Shown here: positions 24,712-32,836 of the stretch, one piece after another
Position numbering within the stretch: the stretch's first letter is position 1
How the letters are laid out: the number at the start of each line of letters is the position of its first letter
NCBI GenBank assembly: GCA_015057525.1
Contig: SVEE01000009.1
Span: 1-64,000 of the forward strand
Length of the DNA stretch: 64,000 nt
Source: Lachnospiraceae bacterium
GTDB taxonomy: Bacteria; Bacillota; Clostridia; Lachnospirales; Lachnospiraceae
Direction: 5' to 3'
Program-made: the position numbers and the translations under genes
The notes under the pieces: generated by a model
What the model was told of the DNA's origin: nothing
Database searches by the model: none
What the model saw: only the letters and a program-made list of their open reading frames with translations

Positions 24712-26442
24712 ATGCCTATAGAACAAAACTTAACAGGCTACCCATCCATAGATAAGCCGTGGATGAAACACTACAGTAATGAGGATAAAAATTGGTCTGT
24801 AAAAAAATGCAAGATACATGAATATATATACGAAAAAAACAGGGAATATTTAGATGATACGGCATTGATTTATATGGAAAAAAAATACACATATAAAAAG
24901 TTATTTGAAAATATTGATAGGGTAGCTAATGCTTTTTATTCCATGGGAATTTGTGAAGGTGACAAAGTTGCTGTTTGTTCTGTGACAACACCAGAGATTA
25001 TTTATTCGATTTATGGATTGAACAAGCTAGGGGTCACTGTTAATTTGCTAGAACCAAGAAATAATGCAGAGAGAATAAGGGATTACCTACTTATGTCAGA
25101 ATGTGAATATATGGTAATGTTGGACATATGCTATCCTAAAATTAAAAGCATTGTGCAAGATACAAAATTAAAAAAGATAATAGTCGTAAGCCCTATAGAC
25201 TCAGCCTCTTATGTTTATAAAGCGGGATATCAAATTATTGGAAAGAAAAATAAGATACCATTTGGTAGTATGTATGAGAGTTGGAAACAATTCCTAAAAA
25301 GAACAGTTCCTTTTGAAAATGGACCATCTGCACCGTATGATGGAAATAGACCAGCGGTTATTGTGTATACCGGTGGAACAACAGGTGTGCCCAAAGGAGC
25401 AATGTTATCGGATGATGCAATAAATCATATCTCAGAGTTTGCCAGAGTTTCTACATGTATAGGCGAAGAAAGACAAGAAGATTTCTTGGGAATTATGCCC
25501 CCTTTTATTGCATATGGATTATGCTGTGGCATACATGGTCCATTGTCTGTAGGAAATAGATTAATTGTGATTCCGAACTTTAAACCTGAAAATTTCAAAA
25601 AACTTGTTTTAAAGTACAAACCAAACCATTTTGTTGGAGTTCCATCTTTTTTTGAGGAGTTAGCTAATTATAGTAAGAAGGTTGATTTGAGCTTTATAAA
25701 ATGTGCCATTGCGGGTGGAGATAAAATGAGCGTGGAAGTGGAAAACAAAGTTAATGAATTCTTCAAAAATGCTAATTGCACAAAGAAAATACAGAAAGGT
25801 TACGGTATGACAGAAATGTCATCAAGTGTTGTTATTACTACAGATTTTTGCAATAAGCTAGGAAGTGTCGGTATACCATGTATAGGAAATACCGCAAAGA
25901 TAGTTGATTGTGAGACTGGCGAAGAATTAACCTATGGACAGCAGGGAGAATTATGTATTTCGGCACCTACAATTATGCTTGGCTATCTGGATAATCCGGA
26001 AGAGACAAATAAGGTAATAGAAGTAGATAAAGATGGAAATAAATGGGTTCACACAGGGGATATTGCATATATAGATGAAGATGGTTGTATATTCATAATA
26101 GACCGAATGAAAAGAATGATAATAAGACCAGACGGTCATAATGTATTTCCTTCTCAAATTGAAAATGTGATTATGAGTTGCAATGCCGTGGAAAAAGTGG
26201 CTGTTGTGGGTATGATTGATGACAAAGGCTCAAGCGGTAAGTGGCCTGTTGCATATGTTGTATTAAAAAATGAATACAATGATAGCGAGAAATTGATAAG
26301 AAAAGAAATCATAGATCTTATGAACAAAAAGCTCCCTGAAAGAGATAAGGCGGAGGAAATATTTTTTATAGATGATTTGCCGCTGACACCGATTGGAAAA
26401 GTGGATTATAGAAAGTTGGAAGAAATGTGTGGGTGTGTATAG
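24712..26442 (+). CDS. Class I adenylate-forming enzyme (paralogue 3)
   Basis: 576 residues. It opens with NLTGYPSIDKPWMKHYSNE, a signature shared with paralogue 4. Then TGGTTGVPKGA (from T220), KGYGMTEMS, VHTGDIAYIDEDG, a hinge IDRMKRMIIRPDGHNVFPSQ and the catalytic lysine in TPIGKVDYRK. All canonical motifs are present, so it should be active. It follows paralogue 2 by 38 bases. Related acyl-CoA-synthetase-like proteins with this N-terminal signature are familiar from Lachnospiraceae and Ruminococcaceae genomes, but I know of no proven substrate. Confidence 0.9.
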   Translation: MPIEQNLTGYPSIDKPWMKHYSNEDKNWSVKKCKIHEYIYEKNREYLDDTALIYMEKKYTYKKLFENIDRVANAFYSMGICEGDKVAVCSVTTPEIIYSIYGLNKLGVTVNLLEPRNNAERIRDYLLMSECEYMVMLDICYPKIKSIVQDTKLKKIIVVSPIDSASYVYKAGYQIIGKKNKIPFGSMYESWKQFLKRTVPFENGPSAPYDGNRPAVIVYTGGTTGVPKGAMLSDDAINHISEFARVSTCIGEERQEDFLGIMPPFIAYGLCCGIHGPLSVGNRLIVIPNFKPENFKKLVLKYKPNHFVGVPSFFEELANYSKKVDLSFIKCAIAGGDKMSVEVENKVNEFFKNANCTKKIQKGYGMTEMSSSVVITTDFCNKLGSVGIPCIGNTAKIVDCETGEELTYGQQGELCISAPTIMLGYLDNPEETNKVIEVDKDGNKWVHTGDIAYIDEDGCIFIIDRMKRMIIRPDGHNVFPSQIENVIMSCNAVEKVAVVGMIDDKGSSGKWPVAYVVLKNEYNDSEKLIRKEIIDLMNKKLPERDKAEEIFFIDDLPLTPIGKVDYRKLEEMCGCV

Positions 26443-26468
26443 CTAAGTAATAAACGGAGGATAAAAGT

Positions 26469-26917
26469 ATGGGATTATTTAGAATTTATGGCACTTCAAG
26501 AGGGCTTATGGTATCTGATGGAACTAATGCAATGCATCATATGTTTGAAATGATAGGCGTGAAGATGTTAACAATGCCGCAATTCATGGCTTGGAAAAAA
26601 TAATAAATTTTAAGTATTGCAACAAAATTATAATGGATAGACAACAATATAGAAATAAAGATGATAATCCGTATGAAGACTATATAAACAAGGCGAAGAG
26701 TTTATGTGAGGCATATAGGAATAACTCGTATTATATTAAATCTGTTAATTTTGGCAAGAGCGACAGTACTGCTAAAGATATAAATAAGAACTGTGAAATG
26801 AGTTTAACTGTGATTAGTGCGAAAGAAATAAAGGAACAAGAGCAGTGGCAAACTAAAATAGATAAATTAATACAAAAAATGATTAAAGATAGAGAAAAAC
26901 GGAATAAGAAAAAATAG
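26469..26917 (+). pseudogene. Small basic protein gene broken by a one-base frameshift
   Basis: GGAGG (26456-26460) and ATG 26469 open a frame that ends after only 44 codons (stop 26601-26603). The -1 frame becomes open at 26549, immediately after a TGA at 26546. From there it reads NDRREDVNNAAIHGLEKIIN and continues 120+ codons to 26917, rich in K, N, D. Adding one A to the GAAA run at 26547-26550 would join the two into one ~149-residue protein. A single-base deletion is the simplest reading. Alternatives are two separate genes (44 aa and 108 aa; the second would lack a binding site), programmed frameshifting, or a sequencing error. Confidence 0.65.
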
Positions 26918-26939
26918 ACATGCAAGGGAGATAAGAAAT

Positions 26940-28700
26940 ATGCTTACAGAACATAATAGAACCGGCTACCCATCCATAGATAAGCCATGGTTGAAATATT
27001 ATAGTGGAGAAGCGATAAAGGCACCTATACCACAAAGAACAGTTTATGAAAGCATTTATGATATCAACTCAAAGCATCTTGATGATGTGTCCTTGATGTA
27101 TTTTGGTAGAAAAATTACATATAAGACAGTATTTGAGAATGTGGAAAAGGTGAAGAAAGCTTTTATTGCAAATGGAGTAAAAAAAGGTGACAGAGTAATT
27201 ATGTTCACATCTGCTACGCCAGAGTTAATATATGCTACTCTTGCGCTTTGTCGAATAGGGGCTATTGCCAATATGATTAATCCGGTATTTACAGCCGAGC
27301 AGATTACAGACCGTATTAACGAAACCGAGGCAGAGGTTATGCTGGTTTTGGATCAGCTTTATGGAAAGATTCAGCCTATACTTAAGGATTTATGTATAAA
27401 GAAAACTGTCATAATCTCAGTATGTAATGAGATGTTTGGCATAACAAAGCTAGTAGCCTCAATAAAGCTGAATAAAAAAATTGATTACAGTAATTCTATT
27501 ATTAAATGGTCAGATTTTATCGCAACTGGCAAGTCAGTAGGAGATGTACCTGATGTAACATATGAAAAAGATCTGCCACTGGTTATGGTATATTCTTCTG
27601 GAACTACAGGAGCGTCTAAGGGAATTGTCCTTACTAACGATGGAATAAATGCAACCATATCCCATTATCTTAGCCCAGATTTTCCATATAATCGAGGTGA
27701 TAAGTTTTTGCAGATTATTCCTGCTTGGTTTTCTACGGGATTGGTTCTGTGTATTTTAATGCCTATTTGCTTAGGTATTACAGTTATTATGGAACCAGTC
27801 TACAATAATGAAAATTTTGCTAAAGACATAAGAAAATATTCTCCTAATATGACATTGGGCTCCACATCTCAGTGGTTATATGCATTGAGTTCGGGGGTGT
27901 TAGATAATGTTGATATGTCTAAACTAAAATATCCTATTACAGGGGGTGAGTTGATCTTACCTCGAGTTGAGAATATGATTAATGACTTTTTGAAAAAATG
28001 TAGATGTGAGTCAGTGTTGTTGAAAGGATATGGTATGTGTGAGTTGGGAAGTACTGTGTCAACTGATTCTATGACAGTTAGAAAAAAGGGGTCGACAGGA
28101 ATTCCTATAAAAGGCGTAACTGTAGCTGCCTTTGATATGACTACAAATCAAGAATTAAAATATAGTGAGCGTGGAGAGATAAGAGTTGATTCACCAGCTC
28201 ATATGAAGGAGTATTTTAAGAATCCAGAAGCTACAAATGAGTACTTCCACAAAGATGAAAATGGCACACTCTGGGGTCGTACTGGAGATATAGGTTATGT
28301 TGATGAAGATGGTTTTATATATATTCTTGGTAGAGCTACTGATACATATAAGGCAGAGGACGGTGCAATAGTATATTGTTTTGATGTGGAAAGTCAGATA
28401 TATAACAATGAGAATGTGGCACAATGTGAGGTTGTAGGATTAGCTGTTGGAGATTATGAAGTTCCAGTTGCACATATTATTATGGAGAAAAGTTGTAAAG
28501 TGACTGGGGAACAGCTCATAAAAGATATTCATTCTTATTGTGTAGAACATTTGCCTGAGAATTGCGTTCCACATGGATATAAAATCTGTGAAGCATTTCC
28601 TATTAAAAGCTCTGGCAAGCGTGATATGGAGCAAATTAAACAGGATAGAAAAGGATTTTTATTACCTATAGAAGAAAGAATTGAAAAAGTGAATTTTTAA
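26940..28700 (+). CDS. Class I adenylate-forming enzyme (paralogue 4)
   Basis: 586 residues. It begins NRTGYPSIDKPWLKYYSGE, as in paralogue 3. The phosphate loop SSGTTGASKGI starts at S219. The central motif is KGYGMCELG, with Cys in place of Thr. GRTGDIGYVDEDGFIYILGR and the final KSSGKRDMEQ lysine are present. The hinge after LGR is ATDTYKAEDG, different from that of paralogue 3, which suggests another substrate. It is the last gene of the run and is followed by a terminator at 28730. Confidence 0.9.
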   Translation: MLTEHNRTGYPSIDKPWLKYYSGEAIKAPIPQRTVYESIYDINSKHLDDVSLMYFGRKITYKTVFENVEKVKKAFIANGVKKGDRVIMFTSATPELIYATLALCRIGAIANMINPVFTAEQITDRINETEAEVMLVLDQLYGKIQPILKDLCIKKTVIISVCNEMFGITKLVASIKLNKKIDYSNSIIKWSDFIATGKSVGDVPDVTYEKDLPLVMVYSSGTTGASKGIVLTNDGINATISHYLSPDFPYNRGDKFLQIIPAWFSTGLVLCILMPICLGITVIMEPVYNNENFAKDIRKYSPNMTLGSTSQWLYALSSGVLDNVDMSKLKYPITGGELILPRVENMINDFLKKCRCESVLLKGYGMCELGSTVSTDSMTVRKKGSTGIPIKGVTVAAFDMTTNQELKYSERGEIRVDSPAHMKEYFKNPEATNEYFHKDENGTLWGRTGDIGYVDEDGFIYILGRATDTYKAEDGAIVYCFDVESQIYNNENVAQCEVVGLAVGDYEVPVAHIIMEKSCKVTGEQLIKDIHSYCVEHLPENCVPHGYKICEAFPIKSSGKRDMEQIKQDRKGFLLPIEERIEKVNF

Positions 28701-28729
28701 ATGTGTTAAATTAATATTGTTCATTTAAT

Positions 28730-28768
28730 AAGGAACGCACTTCATTATGAGGCTGCATTCCTTTTTTG
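28730..28768 (+). terminator. Rho-independent terminator
   Basis: AAGGAACGCA pairs with TGCATTCCTT, then TTTTTG. It closes the adenylate-forming gene run. Confidence 0.82.
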
Positions 28769-28827
28769 TATACAAAATGTATACAAATTTATTTACTATA
28801 TTGCTTTACTAGACTTGTTTCATATAT

Positions 28828-28884
28828 TATAATAAATGTGTTCAATATGAATCTTAAATTCTTATATTACCGTGGCGTTTCGCC
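28828..28884. repeat. 57-bp direct repeat, copy 1 (left of toxin-antitoxin locus)
   Basis: It matches 29593-29649 at 51 of 57 positions and ends in the mini-hairpin GGCG-TTT-CGCC. In copy 2 the same sequence encodes the C-terminus of the toxin (YNKRIQYKS-stop). Copy 1, in the matching frame, reads YNKCVQYES-stop, so it looks like the decayed 3' end of a second toxin gene. Confidence 0.85.
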
Positions 28885-28916
28885 TATTTTCATGATTTGT
28901 ATAATGATAGAACAGC

Positions 28917-28944
28917 TTGACATAGTCGTGATATTTGCTATAAT
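28917..28944 (+). promoter_or_regulatory. Promoter of the antitoxin RNA
   Basis: TTGACA (28917-28922), a 16-base spacer, TATAAT (28939-28944). A strong promoter followed by a ~100-base non-coding transcript unit and a terminator. Confidence 0.8.
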
Positions 28945-28950
28945 ATTTTT

Positions 28951-29051
28951 TGTATGGAAAGTCCTGCCGATAAGTGGACAGTATAGCAGTGTTATTTCGC
29001 TAATTGGGAAATAACAAAAAAAGACTATGTTTATGACATGGTCTTTTTTTT
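28951..29051 (+). ncRNA. Candidate type III antitoxin RNA (ToxI-like)
   Basis: A transcript starting about seven bases after the -10 at 28944 would be ~100 nt and end at the terminator 29016-29051. It can form GTCC (28961-28964) with GGAC (28976-28979), while TGC in that loop can pair with GCA (28986-28988), a pseudoknot-like arrangement. A second hairpin is GTTATTTC with GAAATAAC (28991-28998, 29008-29015). In type III systems a repeated, pseudoknotted RNA upstream of the toxin gene is cut by the toxin and blocks it. Here I see no clear tandem repeats, so it may be a short one- or two-unit antitoxin. Identification rests mainly on position. Confidence 0.6.
29016..29051 (+). terminator. Terminator between antitoxin RNA and toxin gene
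   Basis: AAAAAAAGACTATG, short loop, CATGGTCTTTTTTTT. It lies between the RNA and the toxin start, as in ToxIN/AbiQ loci, where partial readthrough sets the toxin to antitoxin ratio. Confidence 0.85.
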
Positions 29052-29067
29052 GTTATTAGGAGTTGCT

Positions 29068-29622
29068 GTGAATAAAGAGATATATTTAAAATTAAATTTA
29101 TATACTGTTGATATAAAATATATACGAGATTTACATAGAGTTGATGATAGAGTTTACTCTGTTTCTCCTCAAATTTGTAAAGATAAAAGAGTGTTTGTTG
29201 GTGTTATTGTAATATGTAATACCAAGAAATATATTATTCCTTTATCAAGTGTTAAAATTAAGCATTATAAAATGAAACCATGTGCTGATTTTGACAAAAT
29301 ATACGATAAGAAAGGGAATTTAATCGCTGTTTTAAATTTTAATTTGATGATACCTGTTACTGATAAACAGATACAAGAAGTGGATTTAATGATTAGACAT
29401 TATGATTCTCCAGAAGAGAAAGCATTTAAAGCTTTGTGTATTAATGAGATTGAATACTGTAGAAAACCACATATGTCAAAAATTATATCCGATAAAGCCA
29501 AGAATTTATATGATTTATGCACAAAAGACATTAATTATAAAGGAAAAATTAGGTGTTTAGATTTTGAAAAGCTAGAAATGGTGTGTGAAAAATATAATAA
29601 ACGTATTCAATATAAATCTTGA
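29068..29622 (+). CDS. toxN: Type III toxin, ToxN/AbiQ family endoribonuclease
   Basis: 184 residues starting at GTG 29068, five bases after AGGAG (29058-29062). An upstream in-frame ATG at 29038 lies inside the terminator. The sequence follows the ToxN pattern: LNLYTVDIKYIRDLHRVDD, RVFVGVIVICNTKKYIIPLS (the FxGI...YxxPL strand pair), LIAVLNFNLMIPV (the LxNLxxMIP segment), then a helical C-terminal half with SPEEKAFKALCINEIEYCR. ToxN enzymes cut mRNA and the repeats of their own RNA antitoxin, and often act as phage defence by abortive infection. Promoter, RNA and terminator directly upstream complete a type III locus. Confidence 0.88.
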   Translation: MNKEIYLKLNLYTVDIKYIRDLHRVDDRVYSVSPQICKDKRVFVGVIVICNTKKYIIPLSSVKIKHYKMKPCADFDKIYDKKGNLIAVLNFNLMIPVTDKQIQEVDLMIRHYDSPEEKAFKALCINEIEYCRKPHMSKIISDKAKNLYDLCTKDINYKGKIRCLDFEKLEMVCEKYNKRIQYKS

Positions 29623-29649
29623 ATTCTTATATTGTCGTGGCGTTTCGCC
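29593..29649. repeat. 57-bp direct repeat, copy 2 (toxin 3' end)
   Basis: The second copy of the repeat at 28828-28884. Its first half is the end of the toxin gene and its second half is the non-coding tail with the GGCG-TTT-CGCC mini-hairpin. Recombination between the copies would remove the 765-bp toxin-antitoxin unit exactly. Confidence 0.85.
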
Positions 29650-29778
29650 AGAGTTATTTCAAGCGCTATTTTAATTTGACAGGAGTGTTGCTTATGAATG
29701 CATATCATATTTGATTCTATGCTATCAAAATTAAGAAAGCTTATAAAAAAAGAGCGTTCAGCAGAGAATCTTGTAAAG

Positions 29779-29807
29779 TTGAAAAATCTCATACAGAATG
29801 ATATAAT
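29779..29807 (+). promoter_or_regulatory. Promoter of dapF operon
   Basis: TTGAAA (29779-29784), a 17-base spacer, TATAAT (29802-29807), 33 bases before dapF. Confidence 0.72.
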
Positions 29808-29840
29808 CGATAGCATCAAAAATAAAACGAGGTACAACAG

Positions 29841-30704
29841 ATGAAACTTAATTTTACAAAGATGGAAGGATTGGGTAATGACTATGTATATGTGAATTGT
29901 TTTAAGGAAGATGTTCCTAATCCATCTGAGCTTTCTATAAAAATTAGTGATAGACATTTTGGCATAGGTTCAGATGGACTTATTCTTATTAAACCATCTG
30001 AAGTGGCAGATTTTACTATGGAAATGTATAACGCTGATGGCTCGCAGTCTGAGATGTGTGGTAATGGAATCAGATGTGTCGGTAAATATGTTTATGATTA
30101 TGGTTTGATTGACAAGGAAGAGATTTCTGTAGAAACTCTTGCAGGAATTAAGTATCTTAAATTTGTTATAGATAAGAAAGATGAGTCAGACAGAGGAACA
30201 GTTTCTATGGTTACTGTAAATATGGGTGAGCCTATATTTAAGCCAGAGGATGTTCCTGTTAATGTAGGAGAAAAGCTTGATATTGTTCAAGATTATCCTA
30301 TAAATATTGATGGTGTGGAGTATAATATTACCTGTGTATCTATGGGTAACCCACATTGCATAACCTATGTTGATGATACTGATAATTTTCCATTAGAAAA
30401 GATTGGACCTAAATTTGAGTCTAATCCTATTTTTCCAAGACGCGTAAATGCTGAGTTTGTTCAGGTTGTAAGTCGAAATTATCTTAAGATGCGTGTTTGG
30501 GAAAGGGGCTCAGGTGAGACTCTTGCTTGTGGTACTGGAACCTGTGCAACTGTTGTTGCAAGCATTTTAAATGGTATTACTGAAGATGAAGTAACTGTTA
30601 AGCTTTTAGGTGGAGAGCTTATAATTAAATGGGATAGAGCAAGCAACCTTGTATATATGACAGGTCCTGCAAAGGTTGTTTTTGATGGTGTTATAGAAAT
30701 ATAA
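29841..30704 (+). CDS. dapF: Diaminopimelate epimerase
   Basis: 287 residues; converts LL- to meso-diaminopimelate for lysine and peptidoglycan synthesis. Both catalytic cysteines are in their motifs: NADGSQSEMCGNGIRC (C73) and ACGTGTCATV (C230). The start FTKMEGLGNDYVYV is typical, and the length is that of the family. The acidic insert DKKDESDRGTV around residue 112 is slightly longer than usual. It has its own promoter and is followed after 20 bases by a sugar-phosphate transferase, so a peptidoglycan precursor enzyme leads an envelope-polymer operon. Confidence 0.97.
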   Translation: MKLNFTKMEGLGNDYVYVNCFKEDVPNPSELSIKISDRHFGIGSDGLILIKPSEVADFTMEMYNADGSQSEMCGNGIRCVGKYVYDYGLIDKEEISVETLAGIKYLKFVIDKKDESDRGTVSMVTVNMGEPIFKPEDVPVNVGEKLDIVQDYPINIDGVEYNITCVSMGNPHCITYVDDTDNFPLEKIGPKFESNPIFPRRVNAEFVQVVSRNYLKMRVWERGSGETLACGTGTCATVVASILNGITEDEVTVKLLGGELIIKWDRASNLVYMTGPAKVVFDGVIEI

Positions 30705-30724
30705 GATAGTACATTGGAGGTACT

Positions 30725-32080
30725 ATGTACGCTGAAGAACAGAGAAAACGAATACTTAATTTAATAGCGAACTTTGTTATATTAGTTTTTGAAATTGTTT
30801 CATTTGGATTTGTATGGCTTACATATTACGATGATCCATTCTATATGAGGGGTCGTTATGCTGTAATAGGTATGTATATGGTATTTGTATATCTTATTAC
30901 GAAGAGCTTTAATGGATACAAAATAAGCTATATGAAGGTTATTGATTTGTGCTTGTCCCATTGTATTGCAATTGTATTTTCTGCTATAGTGGGATATATA
31001 TTTATCTGTATGGTTTGGCACGATTACGAGAATGCGGTTCCAATAATAATTATGACAATTGTTCAAATGCTTTTTGCAAACTTATGGGTGTATTTGACAA
31101 GACATGTATATTTACATTTTTATCCACCTAGAAAATTGATTGTTATATATGGTAATTATCCTTTGGCAGATTTTTTGAGAAAGCTTAACACTAGAAACGA
31201 TAAATATGAAATCTGTGAGATACTTAATTATCAAAGAGGATATGAAAAAATCTGTAACGACGTTCTTGATTTTGAGGGAGTTATTCTGTATGACCTTCCA
31301 GCTGAGGAAAGAAACGTTATAATTAAGTATTGTTATGAGCATTCAATAAGAACTTATGTTGTTCCTAAGATTACAGATATAATTATGAAGGGTTCAGATG
31401 ATTTATATCTTGTTGATACGCCTCTACTTCTTTCAAGAAATCAAGGTTTACATGTGGATCAGAGATTTGTCAAAAGAACTATGGATATAATTATTTCAGG
31501 ACTTGGCATAGTTGTATTAGCTCCATTGATGCTTATAATAGCCATTCTAATTAAACTTACTGATAAGGGACCAGTGTTTTATAGACAGGTTAGACTTACT
31601 AGAGGCGGTAAGGAATTTAAGATATTTAAGTTCAGAAGTATGCATGTTCACGCAGAGACAGATGGTGCTCAACTAGCAAAAAAAGACGATGACAGAGTTA
31701 CACATGTTGGCAAGATTTTAAGAAATCTTCACCTTGATGAGCTTCCACAGCTTTTTAATGTATTTGTGGGAGATATGTCTATTGTTGGACCAAGACCAGA
31801 ACGTCCGGAGATATTTAAGAAATATGAGGAGTCTATTCCTGAATTTGATTTTAGACTTAAGGTAAAAGCGGGAATAACAGGATATGCTCAGGTGTATGGT
31901 AAGTATAATACTACTCCGATAGATAAGTTGAAGCTGGACCTTATGTATATTCAGCAATATTCTTTTTGGATGGATATAAAGCTTATGTTTATGACATTTA
32001 GAATAATGTTCAGAAAAGAGTCGTCGGAAGGTGTTGATAGGGAACAGGTTACAGCCTTAAAGGAAGATAATCAGGATTAA
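30725..32080 (+). CDS. Undecaprenyl-phosphate sugar phosphotransferase (polyprenyl glycosylphosphotransferase)
   Basis: 451 residues. The N-terminal part has four membrane helices (about 12-30, 40-58, 74-98, 105-125) and a nucleotide-fold middle domain. The C-terminal catalytic part carries the hallmarks of the bacterial sugar transferase family: FVKRTMDIIISGLGIVVLAP, KGPVFYRQVR, FKIFKFRSM, LRNLHLDELPQLFNVF and VGPRPERPE. It transfers a sugar phosphate from UDP-sugar to the lipid carrier undecaprenyl phosphate and so starts the polymer made by the following genes. The sugar is not predictable here. GGAGG lies in front of the start. Confidence 0.94.
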   Translation: MYAEEQRKRILNLIANFVILVFEIVSFGFVWLTYYDDPFYMRGRYAVIGMYMVFVYLITKSFNGYKISYMKVIDLCLSHCIAIVFSAIVGYIFICMVWHDYENAVPIIIMTIVQMLFANLWVYLTRHVYLHFYPPRKLIVIYGNYPLADFLRKLNTRNDKYEICEILNYQRGYEKICNDVLDFEGVILYDLPAEERNVIIKYCYEHSIRTYVVPKITDIIMKGSDDLYLVDTPLLLSRNQGLHVDQRFVKRTMDIIISGLGIVVLAPLMLIIAILIKLTDKGPVFYRQVRLTRGGKEFKIFKFRSMHVHAETDGAQLAKKDDDRVTHVGKILRNLHLDELPQLFNVFVGDMSIVGPRPERPEIFKKYEESIPEFDFRLKVKAGITGYAQVYGKYNTTPIDKLKLDLMYIQQYSFWMDIKLMFMTFRIMFRKESSEGVDREQVTALKEDNQD

Positions 32081-32100
32081 TAGTACAAGGAGAAAGAAAA

Positions 32101-32817
32101 ATGAATGTTGCAGTTATAATAGCTGGTGGCTCTGGCCACAGAATGGGACAAGATATACCAAAGCAGTTTATTAATGTTTATGATAAACCAGTGCTTATAT
32201 ACACATTAGAAAGCTTTCAGAATCATCCTATGATTGATGCCATAGAAGTTGTATGTATAGAGGGATGGCAGGATATTCTTTGGGCCTATGCGAAGCAGTT
32301 TAATATAGATAAGTTAAAGTGGGTTGTACCAGGTGGTGGCTCTGCACAGGAATCAATTAGAAATGGTGTATATAATCTTAAGGAGCATTGCTCTGATAAG
32401 GATAATATAATTATCCATGACGGAATCAGACCATTAGTTGATGTTGATGTTTTAAATGATGTAATAGATAAGTGTAATGAGTATGGAAATGGTGTAACGT
32501 CTTTACCATACAATGAGCAGATTTTTGTAATTGATGATGAAATATCTACTACAAAATATATTCCAAGAGAAACTTTGAGAAGAGTTTCTACACCTCAGGC
32601 ATATAAGTTTGACAAGCTTGTGTGGGCATATGAGAAGGCCTTTGCAGAGGAAATTGGTATATATGGTTCATCTTACACAAACACTATGATGGTTGAATTA
32701 GGAGAAAAACTTTATTTTGCAAAGGGCTCTGATAAAAATATTAAGCTTACAACAAAGGATGATCTTGAAATTTTCAAGGGCTACCTTACAGCAGAGAAGG
32801 ATAATTGGCTTAAGTAA
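32101..32817 (+). CDS. IspD/TarI-family cytidylyltransferase
   Basis: 238 residues: AVIIAGGSGHRMGQDIPKQF is the CTP-binding loop of the IspD superfamily, with IHDGIRPLVDVDVLNDVID and STPQAYKFDKL further on. IspD itself makes an isoprenoid precursor, and the paralogue TarI/Bcs1 makes CDP-ribitol. The context (epimerase, TagGH-like ABC exporter, two CDP-glycerol phosphotransferase-like enzymes) favours a CDP-polyol activating role for a teichoic-acid-like polymer. The product could be CDP-ribitol or CDP-glycerol; the sequence alone does not decide. GGAG at 32089-32092 precedes the start. Confidence 0.85.
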   Translation: MNVAVIIAGGSGHRMGQDIPKQFINVYDKPVLIYTLESFQNHPMIDAIEVVCIEGWQDILWAYAKQFNIDKLKWVVPGGGSAQESIRNGVYNLKEHCSDKDNIIIHDGIRPLVDVDVLNDVIDKCNEYGNGVTSLPYNEQIFVIDDEISTTKYIPRETLRRVSTPQAYKFDKLVWAYEKAFAEEIGIYGSSYTNTMMVELGEKLYFAKGSDKNIKLTTKDDLEIFKGYLTAEKDNWLK

Positions 32818-32836
32818 AATATAATGAGGTAAGAAT

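Noticed and set aside
26591-26917. Separate 108-codon gene starting at TTG 26591
   Set aside because: No binding site; the frame opens earlier, at 26549, and joins the preceding well-initiated ORF if one A is added.
28766-29014. 82-codon ORF before the toxin gene
   Set aside because: It runs through the terminator tail, the decayed repeat copy, the promoter and the antitoxin RNA; it has no binding site and reads unlike a natural protein.
29697-29715. Short ORF MNAYHI after the toxin gene
   Set aside because: Six codons only, no conserved sign; probably chance despite an AGGAG nearby.
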